DNA of 64,000 bases, taken from contig NC_068567.1 of assembly GCF_025698545.1 (NCBI RefSeq), forward strand, positions 5,766,001-5,830,000, written 5' to 3'. The notes beneath the pieces were generated by a model. That model did no database searches and had not been told where the DNA came from. It saw only the letters and a list, made by a program, of their open reading frames with translations. The position numbers were made by a program, and so were the translations under genes. This document shows, one piece after another, positions 48,067-58,937 of this stretch (the stretch's first letter is position 1; each line of letters starts with the position of its first letter). This DNA is from Gossypium raimondii (Eukaryota > Streptophyta > Magnoliopsida > Malvales > Malvaceae).

Positions 48067-49081
48067 CTGAGTCAAAAAAAATCAAACTGTAAAGAGTTTC
48101 TAGAACTAATCAAGGTTCAAAAAAATCAAGAGGCTTTGTCCCTAAAAAATTTACACCATAATTAGTGTCCATTAAGCCTATGAAGGCTAGTGCCTGTCGA
48201 GGCTAAGTTGCCTCCTTCTGTTCGCTCTCTAGCATTTAAGTACTTTTAAATATTTTTACGTGTTTACATATGAATAACAATTTCCTCTTTGTTAGTACTA
48301 TTGTTTTTTTTTTTTGGTCTTATGGAACTTAGTACAATGTAAGGCGGTGTTGTTGCATAAATAGATAATGTGCAAGTGTTCAAGTATAATGAATTTAAAC
48401 ACTTTTTGCCATGTAGTCAACAAAGTACAATATACTGGGGAATCTTTTAGTGCTTTTTAGGAACCAAAATCTTTTTAGTTATGTAGAACGATGGATTAAT
48501 TTTCGAGATCTACGCGCTGACAAACTACTTAGAGATGAATAGGGACTAATTTGTAAAGTATAATTTGTTAGTTACGAGTATAGGGACTAAAGTGTAATTA
48601 TTTCAAAATTAGCATGAAATTTTTGTATTTAAGAATATTTGAATGTTATGGAAGGTTGAAATTGAATTTGAATTGAAAAACGAAGCTTAGATTTGAAAAT
48701 ATGACTATTTAGGTTTTAGGGACTAAATTGAATAAAATGGAAAATTTTAGGGAACTTCTCAAAAGTGGAATGAGCTGACTTATACCTATAACAGGATGAT
48801 ATAAGACAATTCTGTAAAAAAAGATCCGGTGTTTACTTCAAATAAATAAGGAAAATAATGATTTGAATGTTTCAAAATTCAATTTTAAACCGAAAAAATC
48901 GAAATTTAGGGGCAGAAAAGGATTTTTTTCGACAAAAACTACTGCAAACCGCCTTCGGCTGTTTTTCAACGCGTAGATCTCGAAAATTTATTCGAAATCA
49001 AAAAAAATTCGTCTCAATCGGACAACCGAGCCAAAAGTTATGGCTTTTCAAAGTTTTCCAAGCTAAAAACATAAACTGTTC

Positions 49082-49202
49082 ATGCCACGTCAGCAAATCA
49101 CGTCCTCGTAGGCGCGATTTGTGTCCACGTCAGCAGGTCGTGCTGACGTGGACGCGATGTCCTGACACGTACCCTGACATCGCGCTGACGTGGACGCGAT
49201 TT
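49082..49202. repeat. GC-rich island with a perfect 11-bp inverted repeat
   Basis: CCACGTCAGCA (49125-49135) and TGCTGACGTGG (49141-49151) form a perfect hairpin around GGTCG. GCTGACGTGGACGCGAT occurs twice (about 49142-49158 and 49184-49200). The island stands out sharply from the AT-rich surroundings. Confidence 0.7.
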
Positions 49203-49855
49203 CCCGGAAAATGACCCATTCCGGTAAATAATCAAAAAATCGGCCCATTTCGGTAAATTTTGAAAAAAAACGGCTTTTTTTGGTATTTTTCCCTAAGTAT
49301 GTAACATGTGTCACATAAGTTCCTGTTATATAGGGGCTACATCAAGATAGTCCATTTATTATTAAATGAATTAATTTAGTCCTTATATTATTAAAAAATT
49401 AAATGAGTCTAAATTATTATAAGCTTAACATTAATTGTATAAAATGGCTTAAAATTATTATTATTTAATTTTCGTTCAATTCCAAATAAAATATTTTATT
49501 TATAGAACCATAAAAATTTTAAAAATTTTAATTTTGCTAAATAGTAAATGATTTTTAAAACAGTATCTGTTAACTTTAATCCAATTTGAATTTATTTAAT
49601 TCTTTTTAATAATACAATGACTAAATTGATCCATTTACTAGTTGGGGACTAATTTGATCATGTCCCTATAATAGAGAGACCTCTCAAATATATTCACCAT
49701 ATAAATACCATATGAATGTACGAATAATTAAATTTAATTAATCATATTATTTTTATTTTTAAGTTACAAATACAAATACAATTTCACTCATTATAAAACA
49801 CGATCCAACTTATAACAAAAATATATATGTACAAAAATTAAATAATTTTAGGGTC

Positions 49856-49990
49856 ATTTTGGATGGGTATTTATTTGCCGTGCGATACATTTAACTTTCT
49901 TTTCGTCTTACGCTACAGTATCACTACAGTATCTAATATCACCACTGTTTTTACACTGATCATAAGTAAACGCATCACACATCTAAAACA
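49856..49990 (-). mobile_element. Miniature inverted-repeat element, copy 2
   Basis: The reverse complement matches the element at 46035-46163: GTGTAAAAACAGTGGTGATA, ATACTGTAGTGATACTGTAG, with ends TTGGATGGGTA and a CGCATCACACATC counterpart. Confidence 0.6.
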
Positions 49991-50753
49991 ATTTTAGACT
50001 AAAATCCAATGGGAAACCACGGTAAAATTTACATTTACTATATATATCAATTATAAAGGAGATTTTTATTTATTTATTTTATTAAAATTAGTAAGATTTT
50101 AATTTCTAAATATCTGAGAAAATATAGGAGGAGAAGGGCATTGGGGGAAAGATAAGAGAGGAGATATTATTGAGGGTGGGTCCAATATCAATAGTTACAT
50201 ATTACCAAACTTGTTAATTGATTATGTATTTTAATTCGGTAGCCAAAAAATATATTTTTAATTGATTATGCTGGATTAAGATAAAGATTTATAGACCTTT
50301 TGATTATTAATTTAATAAAAATAATAATGATCACAAAAATTTATACTATTTTGTTTAAACTTATTTTATATTTTATATTTCTTATCAGAATGAATGTATA
50401 TATTTTTATTTATAGAAAATCTTTGTTTACTTCATGTCACATTTTAATTATTTATGTTTAAAATGTTATGTTTTAGTTACTTACGTTAATGTGTTATAAC
50501 ATTTTAGTAACTGAACCGTTAATTGTCTTTAACGGTGTAACGATAAGTGACGCATCACGCTAAATCATCATTTCAAATAAAAATATTAGGTTAAATTATA
50601 CCATTAGTCCCAATTTTTTTTATGTTCTTTTAACTTTTTTATTTTCTATTATTTTTATTTCCTCCTTCCCATATCTTTTGAGTACTTTTTTATAATTTCT
50701 ATTTGTTAAAACTAAAGGGGAAAAGAAAAGGAAAATAAAGAAATAAAAATAAA

Positions 50754-50996
50754 TTGTTTAAAAGAATAAAAAAAAAAGGGGAATGGAGAATTCAGAGATT
50801 CCAAATCTACTTTGTCAAAAAAATTTACCAGCTCTTGACATCCATAGGGAAATGGAGATTACAACATATTCCTAGAGAAGAAAATGAAGTCACAAATAAC
50901 CTTATCAAAATAGTTCAAGATAGGAGAACAAGATTAAAATTGCTTGAGGATCCACGTGGGAGGGATGAGTTCAATAAATTGTTTGAGGTCCCGTGA
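50754..50996 (+). pseudogene. LINE-type RNase H domain scrap
   Basis: A short frame ends with SIGKWRLQHIPREENEVTNN, LIKIVQDR and a stop. The HIPREEN..(A/T)..L pattern is the last helix of the plant RNase H-like domain found at the C-terminus of reverse-transcriptase polyproteins. The residue after PREENE is Val-Thr where active copies have Ala-Asp, so the last catalytic Asp is lost. No reverse transcriptase is readable upstream. Confidence 0.55.
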
Positions 50997-51985
50997 GGGG
51001 AATTAGTTTAATTTCTTATATTTATGTAGCTTTTCTTAAAAAAAAAGTAAAAATTAACTTTTGTAACCAATAAAATAAATGGAAATCCTCTTGCTTTAAG
51101 CCGAATAAAAAAAGTAATTAATAATATTATTTCATGGTTCAAATTGAACTGAAATATCTTAAACAGTATATCCACTATTCTCATTTATGATATCTAAAAG
51201 GTCTTATCTATATGAATAAGATATTTTCCCAAAATTAAATGAATTTTATTACAACCTTAAAAAAATGCAAAATAATAATAAGAATTATTTTCCTTTCTAT
51301 GATTAATAAAGTAAAACTTCATAAATAAATTTAGGATTATGTCGTTTATATTTAGAGTATAGTAAATTAATAATAAAATAATAATAATAATAATAAACAC
51401 TTAATAACATGCTAAAGTAGCTTTTAATTTTTTATTCAAACAGAATAAATAATCACTCAAGTGAAAGGAAAAAGTTTGAATATTATATTTTAAAGAAAGA
51501 ATCTTTTACAAAAGGAAACCAGACAAAACTTTTCCTCTTAAAGATCTTTCCCAAAACAAACTGCCTTCCCTTTTTTTTTTTTTTTATAAAAAGACTAAAA
51601 TATTAACAGATATTTTAATTATTTATTTTAAAGTACTTTTAAAATATTTTTGGATAAATTGCACTAAGGTCACTAAATTATTATTAGGTTTATGTTTTAA
51701 TTATTTAACTTCAAAAAATTACAAAATTATCATTGAACTATTTGAAAGTTTTCATTTAAGTTACTGAGTTGTTAAAATTATTATTGTATAACTTTTTGGC
51801 TCGCACCAACTACACCAATTGAAAACTCTACTTTCATTTTCTTCTATATATATATATATCTTCATGAAATAACTTTGAATGTCATGAATCTGTTAACCAA
51901 ATCCAAACAACTTTCATCTCCAATCTCCAATATTAACTATAAGATCAATTTGGATCTAATGTATGCTTTTCTATTTGATAATGGA
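50997..51985. other. AT-rich intergenic sequence
   Basis: No gene or recognisable element apart from short (ATA)n and (TA)n runs near 51377-51394 and 51845-51859. Confidence 0.45.
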
Positions 51986-52174
51986 TGTAACGGCCCTAAA
52001 TTCTCGAGTCAACTTTCAAGTGTTGACTTGGGTTGGCGATGGATAAATTTATTTTGGGATTGGGTTTTTGTTGGAATTAATTTGGTGAATTTTAGACCTT
52101 TTTATAAGAAATCCAGTGACCTGATGTAGCGCCTTAGTATTTGAGTACTCCGTATTCGGGATTAGGGTGTTACA
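51986..52174. mobile_element. 189-bp LTR-like miniature
   Basis: Starts TGTAACGGCCCTAAATTC and ends TTAGGGTGTTACA, so the TGTAAC/GTTACA ends are inverted as in the long LTRs at the right of the window. Flanks ATGGA (51981-51985) and ATGGG (52175-52179) match at 4 of 5. It contains TCAAGTGTTGACTTGGGTTG. It could be an internally deleted solo LTR. Confidence 0.55.
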
Positions 52175-53160
52175 ATGGGTACTGATCTATTATGCCAATC
52201 GTCGAATTGTCGCTTAGAGTTCTCCAGCCGAACTTAAAAAAAAAAACAGCCTAATGACTTAAATAAAAAATTTCGAATAGTCCGATGACCATTTTGTAAC
52301 CTTTTGAATTAAATAACCAAAATGTAAACTTATAGCTTTTTAAGTTTACCCATAATTTTTTTTATGTTTTATTTGTATTAAATAAATGTTTTTACTTTGG
52401 GTTATTGCACTTTTTGGGCTCAAACTTGTCAATTATTTTCAATTGGAGCTTGAATTTTTTTTTGGCTCAAGTTAGTCCATAAATTTGACAATTGTTCTCA
52501 TATTAGGGCCTAAATTTTTTTTATCCAAGTTAGTCCTTATATTTTCTTAAAAATTGAACAAAAAAAAGAATTCAAATCCGAGAATAATTGTCAAATTTAA
52601 AGACTAATTTAAATAAAAAGATTTAAACCCCAAAAGAACAATTATCTAATTCAATTTCAACGTGAAACAAATTTTCAATTGAGCCCAAAATTGGTTTACC
52701 TCTTTTATTTATTTTAACACAATGTCTAAAGTATTTTTCAACCTATAAATAAGAATATAATGGATTTCAATGTACTTAAATCTCGTCTTTCTACATTAAT
52801 AAAAATATCAGTACAAATCGAGCCGAGAAAGTAACAAATACTTTAAACAACTATAAAATGACAAAATCTTTAATTAACACTCATCCCTATTCAATACTTA
52901 TATTATAAAAAAAAACCTGTAACGCCCTCGTATGTCAAAAAGGAAAAGCTTTTATTATTTTAGCTTTTATATAATTATCTGCGTAACAAAAAATTAGAAA
53001 ATAAAAAAAAAACCTCGAAAATTTCCAAACTTTAATTTTCAATCCAAATCCAAATCTCAAAATATCTTTCTTCTCAGTTTTTCATGCAAAACATAAACAG
53101 CTAGACAATTATCACCAACAAAAATCTTCAAGCTGGTTGTTAAAGCTTAAATTTTAATTC
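52175..53160. promoter_or_regulatory. Upstream region of the Tubby-like gene
   Basis: AT-rich. It carries an isolated TGTAACGCCCTCG (52918-52930) that looks like the tip of an LTR, a TTTATATAATTA possible TATA box at about 52965-52976, and a purine/pyrimidine-mixed leader before the ATG. None of these is confirmed. Confidence 0.35.
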
Positions 53161-54956
53161 ATGACATTGGAGTTCATAGCAAGGCTAAGGTCAAGCCGGG
53201 TGGTTGTTCAAGACCAACTGGAAGTTCCAGACCAAGCGGCGGTTGACGGCGACGGCAACGGTGAGGACTGCTGCTGGGCCAAACTGCCGCCGGAATTGAT
53301 AAGAGAAGTTCTTTTAAGGATCGAAGACTCTGAAACTCATTGGCCTCAAAGAAAAAATTTGGTGGCTTGTGCCGGTGTTTGCAGTAGTTGGAGGCTTATC
53401 GTTAAAGAGATTGTTAAATTTCCTGAAATTTCAGGAAAATTAACATTTCCCATATCAGTTAAACAGGTTTTTATATTTACTGTATAAATTGGATTAAAGT
53501 CCTTTGATGAATGAAATTGTTAGTAATATTATGAATGGAAGTATTTTTAAATTTATATATTTCACGGTGAGCAGTATTCAATCTTCTGTAATTGGAATCT
53601 CTTTGCAGCCTGGTCCTAAGGATGGTCTCCTCCACTGCTTTATAAAACGGAACCGATCCACTCACACATATTGCCTTTACCTTAGTTTAACTAATGGTGA
53701 GATTATTGTTGTTGCCTTACTCGGATTCGGGTGTGTGTGTTAGATATGTGTCATGTTCTAAATTGTCTTTTCATATCTCTGTGGCAGCACTAACAGATGA
53801 TGGGAAGTTCCTTCTTGCTGCTCGCAAGCATAAGCGTCCTACACACAATGATTATATCATCTCTTTACGGGCTGAGGATATGTCAAGGGGGAGCAGTTCT
53901 TATGTTGGGAAATTGAGGTGAGTAGTTACTCGACTCTAATGTGAGTGTCATATACAAATACGTGTCTGACATGGATATATATTCAATTTATACCTCTTTG
54001 AAAGCTCACAACTTATATTCATGTCTGGATATGTGTTAAACGCGGAGGTTGAATACAGATGTTTTAAGAAAAAAAAAAGTTTGAGCAATGTAAGCTATAG
54101 ACAACAAATTTATGTTTTTCTTTTTCTTTTTGGCAAAGATCAAATTATTTAGGGAACAGGTACACCATCCTTGCTGGTCAATCAGCTCATACTGGTTCAA
54201 AGATGGCTAAAAATCACTCTCCTAGGCTACCAAATTTGAAACATGCTTCATCTAAAATCCATTTGGTCAACTATTCCATGGCTCATATTTCATATGAATT
54301 GGAAGTTTTGGGTTCGAGGTAAGAGTTTTTTGTTATTTTACATAAGGATTTGATGATTTCTTATTCTATTTGTCATATCTATCCTTTCGAGTACCCGTGT
54401 CAGATATGAAAAAACCGAAGCATACATATGTCAAACACATATCCGTACCCAAAGTTGCTTTTAAGTCCGCGTAGGTGATACAGATTTATTTTATATGACT
54501 TCTAGGGGTCCAAGGAGAATGCAATGTATCATGGGTACCATCCCAACCACTTCGATCCCACCCGAAGAGCCAGCTCGAGCCCGGTCAGAGTTTTCTGGCC
54601 GCAATACGGACATATTCCAATCAAATCCGATTGCTCATTCAGAACCAGCTAGCATGGGCAATTTTCCATCAGGATCATTGTGTGGTCAAAAGAATGGTGC
54701 ATTGGTGTTGATAAACAAGGCTCCAAGGTGGAATGAACAACTCCATTGTTGGTGCTTAAACTTCCATGGACGAGTGACAGTTGCTTCGGTTAAAAACTTT
54801 CAGTTGGTCGCTTCTCCAGAAAACCGAAAGATCGTACTTCAATTTGGGAAAGTTGGGAAAGATTTATTCACCATGGATTACCAGTATCCAATCTCTGCAT
54901 TCCAAGCATTTGCCATCTGCCTCAGCAGCTTTGACACTAAGGTTGCTTGTGAATGA
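53161..54956 (+). CDS. TLP11: Tubby-like F-box protein, 384 aa
   Basis: Five exons: 53161-53466, 53609-53696, 53788-53917, 54139-54318, 54506-54956; 1155 nt with consistent phases. An F-box spans about residues 39-85 ([16 protein letters not shown], later [14 protein letters not shown]), which would bind SKP1-type adaptors of SCF ubiquitin ligases. A Tubby domain fills about 103-384. It includes [64 protein letters not shown] and the family terminus FDTKVACE. Tubby domains bind membrane phosphoinositides. Its next neighbour is a BAM9 homologue, the same pairing I remember for Arabidopsis TLP11 (At5g18680) and BAM9, so I favour the TLP11 assignment, less firmly than the family. Confidence 0.93.
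53715..53766 (+). repeat. Intron-resident dispersed repeat, copy 5 (head only)
   Basis: In intron 2 of the Tubby-like gene: TTACTCGGATTCGGGTGTGT, then GTTAGATATGTGTCATG. Only the 5' part is present. Confidence 0.5.
53926..54095 (+). repeat. Intron-resident dispersed repeat, copy 6
   Basis: In intron 3 of the Tubby-like gene, sense. The head is GTTACTCGACTCTAATGTGA, then GTGTCATATAC. The tail is GTCTGGATATGTGTTAAACG, an A-run, then GTTTGAGCAATGTAAGC. Confidence 0.6.
54382..54478 (+). repeat. Intron-resident dispersed repeat, copy 7 (rearranged)
   Basis: In intron 4 of the Tubby-like gene: CGAGTACCCGTGTCAGATAT, then ATATGTCAAACACATATCCG. It is shorter and less ordered than the other copies. 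Confidence 0.4.
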
Positions 54957-55207
54957 AGATATCTATGTCCGATATTCATATGCAATAATAATTAAAAATA
55001 AATAAAAATCGATCCAAAATTTATTCGATTTTCATTTTATAAAAGGAATAGTTAAAAGAGAATTGGTGTATATACTGTAAATATTTGCTTAGCTATGTCT
55101 TTGCAGTGCTCAGTCAAATGGAACAATTTTTTTTTTTTTCCAATCCAATATCTTCTGACTTCTGGTACCTTACAAGGATGCTATCTACACATAATTGTCC
55201 TCTCTAC

Positions 55208-57844
55208 TTAAGCTGATTGCACGTGGATGCTCAGATTTGACCTTGTATGTACAGAATCTGTGGTGGTGGTGGTGCCTTCTTTAGTAGGCAGATTGCCTGA
55301 ATACAGTTCAGGTTGGTTCAGTTTCCGGACAAACTCAATGAACAAAGGGAAATGCTCCGGTGCGAAGAATTGAGCTCCAATCCTCTGGAAAATGAATGAG
55401 TCATTAAGATTCTCACTCAACATGTTCTTCTTGATCTGCTTAAGACCATCAGGAGCTCCGACAGTCGAGTTCTGGCCGGAAATTCCGACCCCGTGCTTAT
55501 TGCAAGCTGTTCCAATTTCAGCAAGTAATGATTCAGGGCTTGAGAGAGATTCCTTAAGCTGGTACTTATCTGACTGGTCCATCCCAGGCAAGATGATTTT
55601 GCATGAATTCCTTGCAAACATCTCTGCAACTTCTTCGTAGCCTTTTCTCGTGGCAGTGTTATAGAAGCCAGCTGTGAGCTCAGAAGGATGTGAGCGGGTT
55701 CCATGCCAAGAGTGCATCAACGGGACTTTCCCGAAAATGTTCACCGCACTATCACTGAAAACCGAAGAGGCAAGTGAGAGTAGACGGTCTCCATGAGCTA
55801 TGAGCTGGCTTGAGTACCAAGAAAGGAAGAAATCACCATAAGGACTTTCCCAAGATCCACCATGATCCTTGAAGAAGGTGTTTGCAGTTGGCAACTCGCT
55901 GTAAGCAGGCGCATTATGAGGGCCACCTAGTCCCCACTTTGGCTTTCCGCATGCTTCGGCATGTTGCTTAAGAAGGTGAAGCATGTTTTTGTCGTAACAT
56001 TGGAACTCCCCAGCTCCCGGAACTGTGCCACTTTTGGCAAACCCACGGTGAGATGGATACCGGAGCTCACCGTCTGGTCCGAGACCCATTGTGATTCCCT
56101 GCAAAATCACAATACAGAAGCCATTAACATCAAAACAGGGTCTAATGACATTGCCTTATTTGACAAGCAAAACCAACTACCGTGATCGTAGAACCGATGA
56201 AAGCCGAAAAAGCCGACTTGAAGCTTTCACAGAAATCCTGATACACTTCCATTGGAGTCTTCCCGTTAAGAACAGCAAGCTCATCAACAGCCAGTGAAAG
56301 ACATCCTCGGTAAGGCTTTCCGGCTCGATCCTTGAAGAAGATATTGGACTTGGTTTTCCCAATATCAAGTACCCACTCGGGAAGTGGGATCTTAGGTTGA
56401 CTGGAAGCGTGAAAGCAGAGTGTTACGTTAAGTTTGAGACCTGCTTTCCGAACCATCTCGGCAATGGTAAGGTAGCCAGACCAGTTGTACTTTCCCATCG
56501 ACTCATGCTCCACCACTCCCCACCATATAGGCAATTCAACACCTTCCAAACCGAGAAGTTTCAAAGCTTTAAGCCCCGCTGATATTGCTCGAAACTGGTT
56601 GACTGTACCACCAGACACAACATCTAGAGGCAGGCCGGCAAATAATCTTATTCTATTAAGCTGCAAAATGAAACAACCGAATAACCTCGATAACATTTTT
56701 TAGTTGCTACCAAAAATGTCAAATTTGTACCAGATGTTTATACATTAGGTCAGTTCAGGTTTGAACCGGGTTTATGAATGATATTAGTAGATTTTATATT
56801 TGCATAAACCCAATCCAACTTTAAATATGTTTAAATTTATTCAAATTTATCCATATTTATAAATTACCAACTCAAGGAGTTATAAGTTGGCTTATATTAA
56901 TTTTAATTTAATATTTAATATTTAAAATGACTTTTTATTAAAAGTTTAAATTTAGGCAGGTTACTAACAAATTTTTTGTCTATGTAGTATTTTATTATCA
57001 TATATTTAATTTTATATGATATAAATTAAATAGTAAAAAAAAGTTGCAAAAGTATAAACAAGGATGGAATGGATTAAGTTGAAATTCAAACTCAATTTAT
57101 ATTTTAATCGATCTACTATTTTTGCTTAAAATCATTTTTTATATCGTAATTTTATCTAAATTCTCTCTAAATCTTTGCGTTTGAATAAATTTATGAATAC
57201 GTACAAGTGAAAAATGTAACACCTATCAATGTGTTTTAAGTCAATTTCAACAGCATGGTAGAAAATATGGTGATTACTTTAATTCCATTTATTTAATATA
57301 TATTATATATATTAAATTTTATCAGAAGTAAATATACGAAAATTTTTATATTAAAATAATATTTATTAAAATATATAATTATTATATTTTAATAGATTTA
57401 TTTATCATGGGTTGGATTCTTAAATAATAATTTTAATTATTTTATTAGAAGATTATATAAAATATAACAAGATAAAAATATTTAATAAAAATATCAATTA
57501 TCTTTTAAATAAATGTATTTTAGTAATTTCAAAATTAAATTAATATTTTAAAATAATAATAATTTAAAAGCAGAAACAATGGAAGGAAACCAAAAAAAAA
57601 ACCTTACAGTTTTTGATTTTGTAGAAGACTTCGATTTAGGAAGGCGATCAGATTGGGCAGCTTGCGCTGTTATTCTGAGCCCAGATTTTCCCCTCCTTAA
57701 TGGACTCTCAAACGAAACACTGTTTGGTTTCCGAGAAAATAGTTTCTCGTTAAATTTCCCGAAACTAAACCTTGAATCGCTAAACCCTAATTCTGTTTTA
57801 GGGTTTGTTGCTTGAGAACAACTCCTAATTACCGAAACCTCCAT
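55208..57844 (-). CDS. BAM9: BAM9-type non-catalytic beta-amylase homologue, 535 aa
   Basis: Three exons: 57608-57844, 56181-56660, 55208-56098. I start at MEVSVIRSC, which matches the remembered start of Arabidopsis BAM9 (At5g18670); an in-frame ATG 10 codons upstream is the alternative. The first about 80 residues are Ser/Lys-rich with no acidic cluster, like a plastid transit peptide. The glycosyl hydrolase 14 barrel follows: GVELPIWWGVVEHE, GSTITGITMGLGPDGELRYP (which keeps the first catalytic Glu) and WGLGGPHNAPAY. The second catalytic Glu, normally in a GENA-type motif, is replaced: the sequence reads GISGQNSTVG. Beta-amylases need both Glu residues, so hydrolysis is not expected. BAM9 is known as a catalytically inactive family member, thought to have a regulatory role in starch metabolism. 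Confidence 0.94.
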
Positions 57845-58495
57845 TCCCCAAAAATTCCAATTCCGAAGACCCAAAAAAAACTAACGAAAAATTTATCCCA
57901 AAATAATCAAAAAGAGATATATTATTATTACATTCAAAATTCACCCAAAACTAAAAATCAAGTATTATTTTAAAAAACAAAATCAGGTTTACAACCAAAG
58001 AACTTCAAACAAAAAACCCCAATGAAAAACAGGGTCTTTGCTCTTAGATCTCAAGCTGTAAACCACAAAAAGAAAAAAAAAATCTTCGAACTGAAAAATT
58101 TGGGGGATGAGTGAAAGATTAGAAATGAGGGCTTTTATAATATTTTTTTGCCCTTGTTTTGGGGGGCGGGGATGCAGCTTTTTCATGGCTGATGGCTGGA
58201 GCTCGTTTCTTATATGAACGTTTTTTGCGTAAAAATAACAAAAATGGCGGGTATCTCTTCTACTTTTACGTTTCGTAGTTTACCAAAATCCTCATCCGCA
58301 TAATTAATCATTTTTTACCTGGGGTTAATTAACAATTTCTTTAGCAAAAAAAAATGTTATTCAAAAGAATTTTAAAATATATTTTAATCTTCACTTTTTA
58401 TCATATATAAATAAAATATTTTTTTGCCAGAAAATAAAATATTTATTTAACATGGGTAAACTACTAAAATAGTAAATTTTGTTTACTTCAGGTTA
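57845..58495. promoter_or_regulatory. Upstream region of the BAM9 gene
   Basis: Minus-strand leader and promoter. A GC-richer patch lies near 58150-58210 (CCCCGCCCCCCAAAACAAGG on the minus strand). The region ends at the border of the LTR retrotransposon. Confidence 0.4.
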
Positions 58496-58937
58496 TGTAA
58501 CACTCAAAACATTAAATGTTTGACTAATAAATGCTAGCGTAATTAAATCTTTATATATGTGGCTTTAGGCTCTATATATGTGTTTGAGGTTAGGGTTCGA
58601 GTTGTGTCTTTAGAAAGTTTTGTTATTTATTCTAAACTAACCTTTATATTTGAATTGTTGACTTAAGTTTAATTTTGTGTAAATCTCTATCAATAATGAG
58701 CTTGTTGGTTCAATAGTTAAGTTTTTGTATACTTTTAGGTCTTGTGTTCAAGTCTTGGCCTATAGAATATTTTTTCTTATTATCGAAATTCTGATTGGTG
58801 TTTCAAACATTAAATTTTAATGTTTCCTCTTCTCCTCTCCCTTCTTCAATTTCTTTTTCTTTTCTTTTTCGTTTTTCTTGTTTTTATTTTATTTTCTTTT
58901 ATCGGTCGCCAAACTTCCTGTTCCTTATCTGCTGTTC

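Larger units (their letters stand above)
48067..50753. other. Intergenic region with transposon debris
   Basis: No gene recognised. Around 48500-49320 the sequence has a TTTGTAAAGTATAATTTGT-type stretch, a CGAAATCAAAAAAAATTCGT stretch and a GC-rich island of GCTGACGTGG words, of the sort seen in long LTRs. Confidence 0.45.
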
